NCBI RefSeq assembly: GCF_051465655.1
Contig: NZ_CP195791.1
Location: 2,356,001 to 2,420,000, forward strand
Origin: Planctomicrobium sp051465655
Lineage (GTDB): Bacteria; Planctomycetota; Planctomycetia; Planctomycetales; Planctomycetaceae
DNA length: 64,000 bases
Direction of reading: 5' to 3'
The notes under the pieces are model-generated. The model made no database searches. It was not told the origin of the DNA and was given only the letters and a program-made list of their open reading frames with translations. Of the stretch, positions 43,474 through 52,585 are shown piece after piece (positions within the stretch are counted from its first letter, which is position 1; each line of letters begins with the position of its first letter). The translations under genes and the position numbers were made by a program.

Positions 43474-43736
43474 GGTTTACCACGGAGACTCGGAGGCACG
43501 GAGACACAGGGAGATTGAAAACCGCGAATAAGACGAATAGAGCGAATTGTTTTCTTTGGTTCTGCTTCGCTCATGATTCCACGATTGAGTGATCAAGACA
43601 TTGAAACCTCTGAAATCACGAGACCATCGGAAGATGGACTCTGTTCGCTGGCGGCTGAAAAAGCTGATTCATTCGCGTCATTCGCCTGATTCGCAGTCCT
43701 TTCCCTCTCCGTGCCTCCGTGTCACCGTGGTGAACC
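43474..43736. repeat. Large imperfect inverted repeat, family copy 2
   Basis: The left arm (43474-43548) has ACCACGGAG, GGCACGGAG and GCGAAT units. The right arm (43667-43736) has the complementary ATTCGC and CTCCGTG units and ends in CACCGTGGTGAACC. About 120 bases of unrelated DNA separate the arms. The gap 43251-43878, upstream of fumC and of the SH3-like gene, contains this element and no gene. Confidence 0.8.
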
Positions 43737-43878
43737 ATCCCGCGCCCTTCCCGCCAATGGGATTCAAAACGGCCCGGCAGGTTTCACACGGGCGGGAAAT
43801 TGCTATCCTCCAGTTTCAGTTGACCCGGGGAAATTCCCCACTTCGAACCGAGTGCTCCTACGCTGTAAAGAAACTGCC

Positions 43879-45303
43879 ATGTCTGAATTCCGCATCGAAA
43901 AAGACTCCATGGGCGACGTCAAAGTCCCAGCCAAGGCTTACTTCGGGGCCCAGACCCAGCGGGCAGTGGAAAACTTTCCGGTCTCCGGCTGGACGCTGCA
44001 CCCGAACCTGATTCACGCGATGGGGCTGGTGAAGTATGCCTGCGGCGTCGCCAACCGCGATCTCGACAAGTTGACCGGGACCGGCAAGCAGCCGCTCAAC
44101 CACGATCAGGTGGCTGCGATGCTCAGTGCCGCTCAGGAAGTGGCCGACGGGAAGTTCGACGATCAGTTTCCGATCGACGTCTTTCAGACCGGGTCCGGCA
44201 CCAGCAGTAACATGAATTGCAATGAAGTGATTTCGAACCGGGCCATCGAACTCATGGGTGGCGATCGTTTCGAAGCCAAAAAGCCGATCCATCCCAACGA
44301 CCACGTCAACATGGGACAAAGCACCAACGACACTTTCCCCACAGCCATTCACGTGGCGGTGGCGATGGCGATCAACAATCAGCTCATCCCTGCACTGACG
44401 AAGTTTCAGAAAGTGCTGGCCAAGAAAGCTCAGGAATGGGATCAGGTGATCAAGATCGGTCGCACCCATCTGGCCGATGCGACGCCGCTGCGGCTGGGGC
44501 AGGAATTTGGCGGATTCGCCCGCCAGCTGGAACTGTCGATTGAACGGGCCGCCACTGCCCTCAATGCTGTCTGTGAACTCCCTGTAGGAGGAACAGCGGT
44601 CGGTTCGGGGATCAATACGCATCCGGAATTTGGTTGCCGCGTGGCTGAGGTGCTCGCTGAGAATACGAACATCTCCTTCGTTGAAGCGGAAAATCACTTC
44701 GAAGCGAACGCTCAGCGTGACGGTCTGGTCGAATGCCATGGCCAGTTGAAGACCATCGCGACGACGCTGCTGAACGTCGCCAACAACATCCGCTGGCTGG
44801 GATCGGGTCCCCGCTGCGGGTTCTATGAAGTGATGATTCCGGACCTGCAGCCGGGAAGCTCCATCATGCCCGGAAAGGTGAACCCGGTGATGTGCGAAAG
44901 CCTGATGCAGGTGGCGGCTCGTGTGATCGGCAACGACGCCTGCATCACCATGAGCGGTGCCGTCGGCGGGAACTTCCAGCTGAACATCATGATGCCGGTC
45001 ATGGGGCAGACGACTCTTGAATCGATTGCCCTGCTCTCGAACGGCACCAACGCCTTTGTGAACTTCTGTGCTGAGGGACTCGAAGCGAATGCAGAAGCGT
45101 GCGAAGCGGGCGTGGAGAAAAGCCTGTCGATGGTCACCAGCCTGAATCCACACATCGGGTACGAAATGGCTGCCCAGCTGGCAAAAGAGGCCTTCAAGAC
45201 CGGCAAGACGATTCGGGAACTCTGCCTGGAGAAGAAGATCCTCCCCGTGGAAACGCTCAACGCCGCTCTCGACCCGATGAGCATGACCGAACCACACGCG
45301 TGA
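43879..45303 (+). CDS. fumC: Class II fumarate hydratase
   Basis: This cytoplasmic TCA-cycle enzyme interconverts fumarate and L-malate without a metal cluster. The 474-residue product starts at MSEFRIEKDSMGDVKVPA and contains QTGSGTSSNMNCNEV, the HPNDHVNMGQSTNDTFP region and the fumarase/aspartase signature GSSIMPGKVNPV at about residue 326. Length is normal for the family (about 465). It is monocistronic. Upstream in-frame codons exist but precede a palindromic element and are not part of the protein. Confidence 0.95.
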   Translation: MSEFRIEKDSMGDVKVPAKAYFGAQTQRAVENFPVSGWTLHPNLIHAMGLVKYACGVANRDLDKLTGTGKQPLNHDQVAAMLSAAQEVADGKFDDQFPIDVFQTGSGTSSNMNCNEVISNRAIELMGGDRFEAKKPIHPNDHVNMGQSTNDTFPTAIHVAVAMAINNQLIPALTKFQKVLAKKAQEWDQVIKIGRTHLADATPLRLGQEFGGFARQLELSIERAATALNAVCELPVGGTAVGSGINTHPEFGCRVAEVLAENTNISFVEAENHFEANAQRDGLVECHGQLKTIATTLLNVANNIRWLGSGPRCGFYEVMIPDLQPGSSIMPGKVNPVMCESLMQVAARVIGNDACITMSGAVGGNFQLNIMMPVMGQTTLESIALLSNGTNAFVNFCAEGLEANAEACEAGVEKSLSMVTSLNPHIGYEMAAQLAKEAFKTGKTIRELCLEKKILPVETLNAALDPMSMTEPHA

Positions 45304-45338
45304 AAATCTAAGAGTGTAAAAGCAAACGGCAATGCGCG

Positions 45339-45365
45339 GGCCGCCTAGACAAAGTCTGGGCGGCC
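45339..45365. repeat. Nested palindrome after fumC
   Basis: GGCCGCC (45339-45345) pairs with GGCGGCC (45359-45365), and inside it AGAC pairs with GTCT around AAA. It lies about 35 bases after fumC and may serve as its terminator, although no T tract follows. Confidence 0.7.
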
Positions 45366-45486
45366 TGCCGCAAGAGGCCTCCCGTGAAGCGTGCCCGAAC
45401 GTGATAGCTTCGTGATCAAAGACTCCCGAAGTGTCGGTTGCCCGGCAGTTTGTAAGATCTTCGACAAGCCTCTTGTTCCTGCGGAA

Positions 45487-45503
45487 CCCAGACTTTGTCT
45501 GGG
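45487..45503. repeat. 7-bp palindrome related to the one at 45339
   Basis: CCCAGAC pairs with GTCTGGG around TTT. Its complement contains the AGACAAAGTCTG core of the hairpin at 45339-45365, so both appear to belong to one short dispersed family. It ends nine bases before the stop codon of the esterase gene. Confidence 0.65.
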
Positions 45504-45511
45504 GCACCGGG

Positions 45512-47872
45512 TTATTCTTCTTCCGGGACCGGGGCGGGAACGGGTCTGTTGCGGGCTTCGAAGCCGATGTTGAGTTTGCGGTCGTCCGTCGCCTGCAGCG
45601 AATCGAGTTGCAGGACCTTCGTTCCCAGTCGGCTGACGGTCAGCGGGATCTTCTGTTCGCCATGGGCCTGACCCCAGGTGGTCCAGGCGTCCGCGAACGT
45701 CTTTTCGAATTCTTCAGCGTGAACCTGCGGCTGCGGGCTTCCCTGCAGCGATTCTCCTCGCAGGAATTCGACGTGGCAGTCGGAAGTCCAGCGCAGCTGC
45801 AATGCGGCTTCGGGGTCATCGCGGTCTGCCGGAAATTCGATTGAGATGGGCTGCGAGAGTGAAAACACGATTCGCCCCGCTGGGACGGTCGGAGACTGGG
45901 GATCCGCACGGCGGTAAACATCGATCGCAGCTGCGGACGCTTCAATCAGAAGAGTTGTCGAGCCGGGGTTGGTCACATTGGCAGCTTTGGAGACTACCAT
46001 CGGTTCAAGCAGACGCAGAACAGAGCTGAGGTGCTCGTCCTCCGACGCGTTCAGCTCCGGGAGGATGCGGTTTATGACCTGCGGATCGGCCAGCTGAGCG
46101 AATTTCTCGTCCGAAATGTCCAGCACATTGACGTGTGCAAAGTTCTGCTCGACGTTCAGCTGCGAGATGGACGTCACTGCATCCATCGCGACGGCGACGG
46201 AGAGTTGATCGCTGCGGGGAACATCTGTCAGCTGCAGCGTGCGGCCCGGATTGAGAGTTCCCGGCTTCCCGCGGACACTCACGTTCAGGTCGCAGAGGAC
46301 GGAGACCCCCTGCCCGTCCGTGCGGACCTGCGAGGGAGAGACTTTCAGTTCGGGAACCAGAACCGGGAGTGGAGAGAGCAACCGGGCGAGTCCGGGAGCT
46401 TCACGCATCTGCAGTTCTGCTTCTGCTTTCTTGATCAGATCGGGGACGACATTGAGGACCTGATCGATCAGCTCCTGACGGCTGTCGTACAGGCTGCCGA
46501 TGATGCCCGTGACCAATTGGTCCGGTGTGAACTGATCACTCCGGGCTTGAACTTCGGTTGGCGGGGTGATGTACCAGTTCCCCTGATCAAACATAAACTT
46601 GCTGCGGAGCAGCTTCAGGTGCAGCTTGCCGTCGGAGATGACCGGCTGAACTTCGAGTTTGAGCTGCGCGGGTTTGTGAACGCCGATCTGAATCTGGATC
46701 GGGCCGGTGCGGGCCTGATGTTTGAGTGAATCGAGCGATGTCTTTCCGATGGAAAGTGCCAGCGGCTGAAAGCTGACGTCGAGTCCGAGTCGGCCGCCAG
46801 AAATGGCGTGCATCCAGATGCGGGTCACTTCGCAGCGGTAGCTGAGCTCCATCAACTTGACGTCAATCTTACTGGTGCCGCTTCCCACGCTCCGCTCAAT
46901 GTCGGGGAGTGTTCCTGCGATCGGGGCGGTGAGCAGCAGCTCTGGCAGTTCGTTCGCCAGTTCTGCGAACGGCCTGTTCCCGAGTCTGACAGCAAACGAA
47001 TTCGGAATGACACGAGTCTCGACCAGAGCTTCGTTATAGAAGCGGGTCCGGGCCGGGAGCGGTGTGACTTTCTTCAGATCGATCGAAGCCGGGTCGATCG
47101 AGCCGGGATTCTGAAGCCATTCGAAAGTCTGCGGTGAGGCAAATACGGTTCGGCAGACGTCATGATCATCGCTGTCGAGAAGCGTGAAGGTTCCGCGTCC
47201 TCCGAGCTGATTGAGTTGCTGGATCAGCTTTTCAGAGCGTTCGAAGGAGATCAGCGGATCCCCTTTGGCACTCACGGCCCAGACAGGCGTCTTCCGCTCC
47301 GCGAGACCTGCCAGGGGCAGTTCATCGCGAATCGCTCCGCCCGCCAGAATGAGGACAGAAGACCATTTTTCAGGATGGGCAGCCGCCTGACTCCATGCCC
47401 CGTAGCCCCCCATGGACCAGCCGATGAGCATGCGGTGATCAGGATCGACGGAGAACTCGCGTTCAACAGCGTCCAGGATTTTCATGGCTCGCTGGCCATC
47501 GGAAGAATCGGCGAGCCAGCCTGTCAAAGCACGGCTGGTCTGGTCTTCGCATTGCGGAAAGACTGCGATGAACGGCGTCTCGGGAGACTTCTCCAGCGCC
47601 ACTGCCAGTAATCCGGCCAGTGGCAGTTTTCCGTCCGTTCCCTTCTCGCCGGCGCCGTGCAGAAACAAGGCGACGGGCCATTTGCGCGATGCGTCATACT
47701 GTTTCGGAACGAAGACCGTATAGCGATGTGTGCCGGTGGCATCTTCGAAGTTTCGAAGTTGAAAACCGGGAGGAAGCTGCGGACGGTCAGTCGATTCCGC
47801 ACGGACATTGTTGGTGCCGCCCCATGAGAACAGGAACGTCAGGAGAACGGCGATCCGCCAGAAGGATTGCAT
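45512..47872 (-). CDS. Secreted esterase-like alpha/beta hydrolase with large extension
   Basis: The 786-residue product has a signal peptide (IAVLLTFLFSWGGTNNVRAES). Residues 40-260 form a polyhydroxybutyrate-depolymerase-like alpha/beta hydrolase: HRYTVFVPKQYDASRKWP, the oxyanion region LFLHGAGEKG, the nucleophile elbow GWSMGGYGAW, an Asp in AKGDPLIS and a likely His in DSDDHDVC. The C-terminal 520 residues are beta-rich with some helical stretches and match no family I know. Carboxylic esters are the expected substrates; the exact one is unknown. It is exported and monocistronic. Confidence 0.8.
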   Translation of the reverse strand: MQSFWRIAVLLTFLFSWGGTNNVRAESTDRPQLPPGFQLRNFEDATGTHRYTVFVPKQYDASRKWPVALFLHGAGEKGTDGKLPLAGLLAVALEKSPETPFIAVFPQCEDQTSRALTGWLADSSDGQRAMKILDAVEREFSVDPDHRMLIGWSMGGYGAWSQAAAHPEKWSSVLILAGGAIRDELPLAGLAERKTPVWAVSAKGDPLISFERSEKLIQQLNQLGGRGTFTLLDSDDHDVCRTVFASPQTFEWLQNPGSIDPASIDLKKVTPLPARTRFYNEALVETRVIPNSFAVRLGNRPFAELANELPELLLTAPIAGTLPDIERSVGSGTSKIDVKLMELSYRCEVTRIWMHAISGGRLGLDVSFQPLALSIGKTSLDSLKHQARTGPIQIQIGVHKPAQLKLEVQPVISDGKLHLKLLRSKFMFDQGNWYITPPTEVQARSDQFTPDQLVTGIIGSLYDSRQELIDQVLNVVPDLIKKAEAELQMREAPGLARLLSPLPVLVPELKVSPSQVRTDGQGVSVLCDLNVSVRGKPGTLNPGRTLQLTDVPRSDQLSVAVAMDAVTSISQLNVEQNFAHVNVLDISDEKFAQLADPQVINRILPELNASEDEHLSSVLRLLEPMVVSKAANVTNPGSTTLLIEASAAAIDVYRRADPQSPTVPAGRIVFSLSQPISIEFPADRDDPEAALQLRWTSDCHVEFLRGESLQGSPQPQVHAEEFEKTFADAWTTWGQAHGEQKIPLTVSRLGTKVLQLDSLQATDDRKLNIGFEARNRPVPAPVPEEE

Positions 47873-47937
47873 CAGACCTCAATTGACCCGCACGTTAAAA
47901 GGAGTTCCCGAATGGCTACGGTGATCAGACAGTGATT

Positions 47938-48189
47938 TCAGTTTCCGCCCGCAGGAGCATGGTCGTACAGCCGTCCGATGTCCGCTTCGGAAACAGTAAT
48001 GTGACGAATGAACCCGGTATGGGTTCGCTCATACGAAATTTGAGTGGCCAGCTGCGGGTGGCGATGAATGGCCCGGGCGATCACGACCTTATCTTCATCA
48101 GCAAGCCCCTGAGTCTCGGGAGCCCACTCGGTGCGGGTCTCGACAACCAGTGATTCCAGCCGGGGATCAAATGCATCGTAGCCAGCCAT
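47938..48189 (-). CDS. Small hypothetical protein (83 aa)
   Basis: From the ATG at 48189 an 83-residue acidic protein is encoded (MAGYDAFDPRLESLVVETRT at the start), with a helix-rich middle (ADEDKVVIARAIHRHPQLA). I recognise no family and no motif. The ribosome-binding site is weak, and a GTG at 48198 is also possible. It lies between the esterase and ThuA genes on the same strand, with gaps of 65 and 109 bases. Coding is supported by the composition only. Confidence 0.55.
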   Translation of the reverse strand: MAGYDAFDPRLESLVVETRTEWAPETQGLADEDKVVIARAIHRHPQLATQISYERTHTGFIRHITVSEADIGRLYDHAPAGGN

Positions 48190-48298
48190 AATTCTCACTT
48201 AAAAAGGGACTTGTGAAGTGAAAGGTTGAGTCTAACAGCGGGTCATCGAACTGTCGATCAGTGCTGACGTCGCGGTCCAGCTGGGTGATACCCTCGCA

Positions 48299-49324
48299 TT
48301 ACTTCGTCGGCTTTTCGGGGTTCATGATGGGGGTGTCCCAGCCGGCCATGTCCAGCGGCTTCACACCGCGTCGATGTCCATCGAAGGAGAACGTGGCTGG
48401 ATGATAGGGCCCTACGAATTCGATGTTCAGGTCGGGAGTGATCTGCTGCTCCAGTCCTGCGGCCCACAGGCAGGCGTTGATCAGCATTCGCCGGTAGTCT
48501 TCATTAAGAATGTCTTCAGAGGCTCCATAGGTGGTGGTAAAGACGCGGCCGGACTGACCTGAGGGGCTCTTGTAGGTTCTGACCCATGCTCCCGGGCAGG
48601 GTTTCTTTCCTTCAGCGGGTGGGGAGTCTTCTGTCATTCCTTCCAGCGGTTGAGCCAGGGCAAGAATGGTGCTGTCTGGTTCGGGATCCGTCCAGTATCC
48701 GCCCGCTTGCACCCAGGGACGTTCGACCCCCTTCAGAACCGGGTGTCCCGCTTCGGCCGGAACGATCTCCAGACGGGTACTCATTCGATGGTTGTCGCCG
48801 TAATGGCCTGCCCAGGTCTCCCCGAGGATCTGACGCCCGAAGCCTTTCTTGAAGTCGTCCCCCTCGTAGTCGAAGGAGAATCGTGAGAATTCCTTGCCCG
48901 GAGGAATGTTGAAAGCATGCGTGGAAGTTCTCAGTCCGACCACAGGTCCGCCCCGTTTCAGATAGTCTGCGATCGGCTGCATCTGTTCAACCGGCAAATC
49001 CTGAAACCGCGTGAAGATCACCATCAGGTCGGCATCTTTCAACGCCTCGGTTCCGGGGAGATTGTTGTTGCCTGGAACGATCTCGCCCGATTTTGGATCG
49101 ACGTTGAACAGCACGGTGCACTTGAATCCATGATGCTTCGCCAGAATGCGGGCCAGTGCGGGGAGCGTCTCCTCCGAGCGGTATTCGTGATCGCCAGCCA
49201 GAAACACGATGTGCTTCCCGACCCCCGGGCCCTTCTCTCCGACAAATTGCAGCGGCTCAGCGAAGGCAGTCTGGCTGCAGAGTCCAAGGAGCAGCGCGCA
49301 GGACAAAAGAGCGTGATTTCTCAT
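48299..49324 (-). CDS. Secreted ThuA-domain protein
   Basis: The 341-residue product starts at MRNHALLSCALLLGLCSQTA with a signal peptide ending near TAFAEP. The mature part is a ThuA (trehalose-utilisation-like, GATase1-related) domain: HIVFLAGDHEYRSEETLPAL near the N-terminus, then KDADLMVIFTRFQDLP and RGGPVVGLRTSTHAF. ThuA-like proteins are very common in planctomycetes and act in sugar-related periplasmic chemistry; in the characterised Sinorhizobium system ThuA is needed for trehalose use. The substrate here is unknown. It is monocistronic. Confidence 0.88.
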   Translation of the reverse strand: MRNHALLSCALLLGLCSQTAFAEPLQFVGEKGPGVGKHIVFLAGDHEYRSEETLPALARILAKHHGFKCTVLFNVDPKSGEIVPGNNNLPGTEALKDADLMVIFTRFQDLPVEQMQPIADYLKRGGPVVGLRTSTHAFNIPPGKEFSRFSFDYEGDDFKKGFGRQILGETWAGHYGDNHRMSTRLEIVPAEAGHPVLKGVERPWVQAGGYWTDPEPDSTILALAQPLEGMTEDSPPAEGKKPCPGAWVRTYKSPSGQSGRVFTTTYGASEDILNEDYRRMLINACLWAAGLEQQITPDLNIEFVGPYHPATFSFDGHRRGVKPLDMAGWDTPIMNPEKPTK

Positions 49325-49403
49325 GTTTCCAGTCAACGTTGTGTGGGGAAAGTCCGGGAGTCCGCGAGCATCTCGGTGAAACGGATACGGGTCGGTTCGC
49401 CAA

Positions 49404-49416
49404 ACACTTGAAGTGT
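49404..49416. repeat. Short palindrome related to the 9913 hairpin
   Basis: ACACTT-G-AAGTGT is a perfect palindrome around one base, flanked by CA and GTG that extend the pairing. The core resembles the hairpin at 9913-9945. It lies in the 428-base gap between the divergent ThuA gene and the coiled-coil gene at 49753. Confidence 0.5.
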
Positions 49417-49557
49417 GTGGAGGATCGCGCGGATCACAGTTCACCGGCTCATTTTCAGTTCTCGGTTGTACCATGCGTGCGGTCGACCGGGCTACCCATC
49501 AACGCGTGCTGAAGCGGTTTCCTGAGACGGCGACCGCATTTTTCAAAATGGGGGAGT

Positions 49558-49635
49558 CCAGAGCGGAGAGACGAGAGTCCAGGGCAAATCCGTTGCTGAC
49601 ATTTCTGGCTCTCGACTCCGGATTCTTCGCTCTGG
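49558..49635. repeat. Inverted repeat with 8-bp outer arms
   Basis: CCAGAGCG (49558-49565) pairs with CGCTCTGG (49628-49635). Inner segments rich in GAGAG and CTCTC (GAGAGACGAGAGTCC against GGCTCTCGACTCC) also pair loosely. It resembles the large inverted-repeat family in layout but differs in sequence. No gene is seen in 49325-49752. Confidence 0.55.
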
Positions 49636-49752
49636 GCATTCTCCAGATCGAATCAAGCGGTCGCCGTCGTTTCCTGAGGGTGTGGCCTCGCGGGGATCGC
49701 CACGACCTTCTAGACTTGAGGGGCGGAGCTTTTCCCGTTTCTGGAGTCACGG

Positions 49753-50481
49753 ATGAAAATGAGAAATTGTCTGCTTCTGGCTGCGATGACAGCCTTCGTC
49801 GGTCTGCAGTCTGTGTCTGCTCAGGAGGAATCTGAACCGGCCCGTGCTGCAATCGGGCCTCGTCAGCAGTTCCCTGCCCGTCCACCTTTTCCCAATACGA
49901 CTCTACCGCGGGGACGCGTGACGACGGGCAACATCGTTCTGGGATCGCGCGATGAACGCCGGTCCGGTCAGGAACGGGTGGATCATCTCCGCATGGCGGC
50001 CGAGAACCTGACTCTGGCCGGTTTTGAGCAGGAAGCTGATCAACTCCGCGAGCGGGCCGCTGTCCTCGAAAAGGATCTGGCCAGAGCCCAGTCACTCCAG
50101 ACGCATCCCGAGCGACTGGCGATGGAACTGCGGGAATTACGCGAAAGCGTGGACCTCCTGCGACAGGAAGTCCGTGAACTTCGGGGGCTCCTGCGAAGCG
50201 AATTCGACAGCGACCGGGAATCTGTGGGGATCACCCGTGCTCCTCATGAAGGACGCATCCGCCTGCAGGATCGCAGCCAGCGGATTCCCGATGAAGCACT
50301 CGATGCAGCATCCGGGCGGGAAACCTATGAACGTCCAGCTTCCTCCCGGCAGCCTGTCCGTAATCAACGTTCCGAACCGACTGAAGAACCTGAATTCGAG
50401 CTGGTGCCCGTCCCGCTGGAATCGACCCCTCCTGAACCCATGCCGACCCCTGTCCCGACCCCCGCTGTTCCGAAAGAATAA
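49753..50481 (+). CDS. Secreted coiled-coil protein of unknown function
   Basis: The 242-residue protein starts with GGAG eight bases upstream and has a signal peptide ending at VSAQ-EE. Residues 70-150 form a predicted coiled coil with leucine heptads (QEADQLRERAAVLEKDLARA, then LRELRESVDLLRQEVRELRG). The N- and C-terminal parts are Pro-rich; the end is a PTPVPTPAVP tail. It lies nine bases upstream of surE and probably shares its transcript. It could be an envelope spacer or scaffold; nothing more specific is visible. Confidence 0.78.
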   Translation: MKMRNCLLLAAMTAFVGLQSVSAQEESEPARAAIGPRQQFPARPPFPNTTLPRGRVTTGNIVLGSRDERRSGQERVDHLRMAAENLTLAGFEQEADQLRERAAVLEKDLARAQSLQTHPERLAMELRELRESVDLLRQEVRELRGLLRSEFDSDRESVGITRAPHEGRIRLQDRSQRIPDEALDAASGRETYERPASSRQPVRNQRSEPTEEPEFELVPVPLESTPPEPMPTPVPTPAVPKE

Positions 50482-50489
50482 TTTCTCTG

Positions 50490-51251
50490 ATGAAGATTCT
50501 GCTGGTGAATGATGACGGCATCCACGCACCGGGCCTGCGCGCGATGCATGCTGCCTTGAAAGAACTGGGCGATGTCCATGTCGTGGCTCCGCTGGTGGAG
50601 CAAAGCGGTGTGAGCCATCGGATCACCTATCTGCATCCCATCCTGATCAAGGAAATTCAGCACGAGGGGGAACACTACGGCTGGGCCGTGGACGGCAGCC
50701 CGGCGGACTGTGTGAAGATGGGAGTCCTCGAACTGTGTCATGGCGAACCGGACCTGATCGTCAGCGGTATCAACTCCGGCGCGAACGTGGGGATCAACGT
50801 TCTTTACTCCGGGACCGTGGCGGCTGCGATTGAAGGAGCCTTCTTCGGCATCACGTCCATTGCTGTTTCACTCGCGCAGGGGACCCCTCCCGATTATCAG
50901 GCAACCGCCATTCGCGCGCTGCATCTCATTCGACAATTGCTGAAGAATCAGCCGAAGAAGGGGATGCTGTGGAATGTCAATTTTCCGAATACCACGCCTG
51001 AAGGTCCCCGCGGCGTGAAACTGGTGTCGATGGAAGTGAATCGCCATGCGGACACCATTGAAAAAAGGATCGATCCCCGCGGCCGACCTTACTACTGGAG
51101 CGGACTGGATCCGATGAAGAATCACAAGCTCGCATCCGGGTACGATGTCAACGAACTGCATGAAGGGTTCGCCACGGTGACTCCTCTGCACTTCGACCTG
51201 ACAGAGAGCAGCGTCCTGAAAGAACTGGCGCCGGTGAACTGGACGTTGTAA
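50490..51251 (+). CDS. surE: 5'/3'-nucleotidase SurE
   Basis: SurE is a metal-dependent survival protein that dephosphorylates nucleoside monophosphates and short polyphosphates. The 253-residue product opens MKILLVNDDGIHAPGLRAM, with the metal-binding Asp8 and Asp9. VVAPLVEQSGVSH carries the conserved Ser, and LIVSGINSGANVG the conserved Asn. Length and motifs are all typical. The start lies nine bases after the coiled-coil gene. In many bacteria surE neighbours pcm, rpoS or nlpD; none of these is here. Confidence 0.95.
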   Translation: MKILLVNDDGIHAPGLRAMHAALKELGDVHVVAPLVEQSGVSHRITYLHPILIKEIQHEGEHYGWAVDGSPADCVKMGVLELCHGEPDLIVSGINSGANVGINVLYSGTVAAAIEGAFFGITSIAVSLAQGTPPDYQATAIRALHLIRQLLKNQPKKGMLWNVNFPNTTPEGPRGVKLVSMEVNRHADTIEKRIDPRGRPYYWSGLDPMKNHKLASGYDVNELHEGFATVTPLHFDLTESSVLKELAPVNWTL

Positions 51252-51325
51252 CGAAGAGATTGACCGGACAGGTTGAGTGATTGAAAATGGATTTTCTTCT
51301 GAATCCTCCTGCCAGGAATCCTCTC

Positions 51326-52435
51326 ATGCATACTTCCCTCTTCCGGGTTGTTCTCACGGCGTTCATCGCGATCGGGATGTTCTCGGCAACGGCACTGGCA
51401 CAGAAGCCGGACAACCCCGCGGACAAAACGCTGCTGGAAATTGAAATCCTGATGCCGGGGGTGGGGGGCGACCCGCTGCTGGCACAGAAATGGCGCGGAG
51501 TGTTTGAAGAACTGGGAGAGGCGGTGCGGATCCGGCAGCCGCTTCCCAGCGATGCCCCCAAAATCGAAGAGGTTCCGCGTGGACCATTCCGACTGGTACG
51601 ACTGGTTGGAGAGATCGATCGGGACGGAAACCTGTCGTTCCCGGGGAAGTCATTCAAGCAGAACCAGTCAGCACTGCTGAAGGAATATCTCGGGGAGTTG
51701 AAGACGTATGGTGCACAGGGCTCCCCAACCGGCAAAGCACTGTGGGGATTGACGAAGGCCCAGTTCGAGGCGGTGTTCGATCAACTTCGCGCTCCGGTCG
51801 AGAAGCCGGTCAAGGGGCTGACCATCAACGAAGCACTCAAAGTGATCTCACCGGCCCGGATCCTGCCGCTCGCCTATCATTCTTCGACAGAGTCGGTCCG
51901 CAAGACCTGGGATGCTGACAAGTTTCAAGGGGAAGTCCAGGGACTCTCCGCCGGGACCGCCGTTGCCTATGTGCTCTCCCAGCAGGGACTCGGATTCCGG
52001 CCGTTGAGAACTCCTTCCGGCGAGATCCAGCTGATGATTCATCCGCTGGAACAGGCACCCGATGCCTGGCCGGTCGGTTGGCCGCTCACGGAAACTGTGC
52101 CGCGCGATCAGTCGATTCCCGGGCTGTTCAAGAAGGTGGAGACGGGCGTCAACGAGTCCCCGCTGGCTGCTGTCTATGACGCCATTGAAGCTCAGTCCGG
52201 GGTGCGGATTCTCGTGGACCGGCTGGCCTGTCTTGCGAAAGAACTTGATCCCGAAACGATTCTCGTCTCGTATCCCCGCAAGAAGACAGCCTGGGCGCTG
52301 ATCTTGAATTCCGTCACCGTCAATTCCCATATGACGATGAATTACCGTCAGGATGAAGCGGGAACAGGCTTTATTTTCGTGACGCCGTTTGCCCACTACG
52401 AGCCGAAGAACCCGACCCAGTTTGAGAAGAAGTAG
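51326..52435 (+). CDS. Secreted hypothetical protein
   Basis: The 369-residue product starts at the ATG at 51326, where AGGA lies nine bases upstream. An upstream ATG at 51281 would break the signal peptide (TSLFRVVLTAFIAIGMFSATA, cleavage near ALA-QK). The mature part is acidic and helix-rich with no motif I recognise. The C-terminus contains SGVRILVDRLACLAKELDPE and a beta-rich end. It follows surE by 74 bases and may share its transcript. Exported, function unknown. Confidence 0.75.
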   Translation: MHTSLFRVVLTAFIAIGMFSATALAQKPDNPADKTLLEIEILMPGVGGDPLLAQKWRGVFEELGEAVRIRQPLPSDAPKIEEVPRGPFRLVRLVGEIDRDGNLSFPGKSFKQNQSALLKEYLGELKTYGAQGSPTGKALWGLTKAQFEAVFDQLRAPVEKPVKGLTINEALKVISPARILPLAYHSSTESVRKTWDADKFQGEVQGLSAGTAVAYVLSQQGLGFRPLRTPSGEIQLMIHPLEQAPDAWPVGWPLTETVPRDQSIPGLFKKVETGVNESPLAAVYDAIEAQSGVRILVDRLACLAKELDPETILVSYPRKKTAWALILNSVTVNSHMTMNYRQDEAGTGFIFVTPFAHYEPKNPTQFEKK

Positions 52436-52456
52436 TCTTCAGTTTTTGAAGTATTC

Positions 52457-52539
52457 TTCACCGCAAAGGCGCGAGAAATCCCAATACAAAAATGGTTTTT
52501 GCGCTCGAATCTTTGGGGCCTTCGCGTCTTCGCGGTGAA
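52457..52539. repeat. Short member of the inverted-repeat family
   Basis: TTCACCGC (52457-52464) pairs with GCGGTGAA (52532-52539), and inner segments (AAAGGCGCGAG against TTCGCGTCTT) pair loosely. Layout and motif style match the elements at 7600, 43474 and 59673. It lies between convergent genes. Confidence 0.65.
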
Positions 52540-52585
52540 ACCATCAACCTGAACGGGACCCGACTTTCAGGAGGACCGGTCTTGG

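Noticed and set aside
43251..43574. Upstream extension of the SH3-like frame
   Set aside because: It runs through the inverted-repeat element and would bury the signal peptide. The ATG at 43250 has AAGGAG.
43711..43878. Upstream extension of fumC
   Set aside because: The extra 56 codons lie partly in the inverted-repeat element and have no similarity to fumarase. The family N-terminus starts at 43879.
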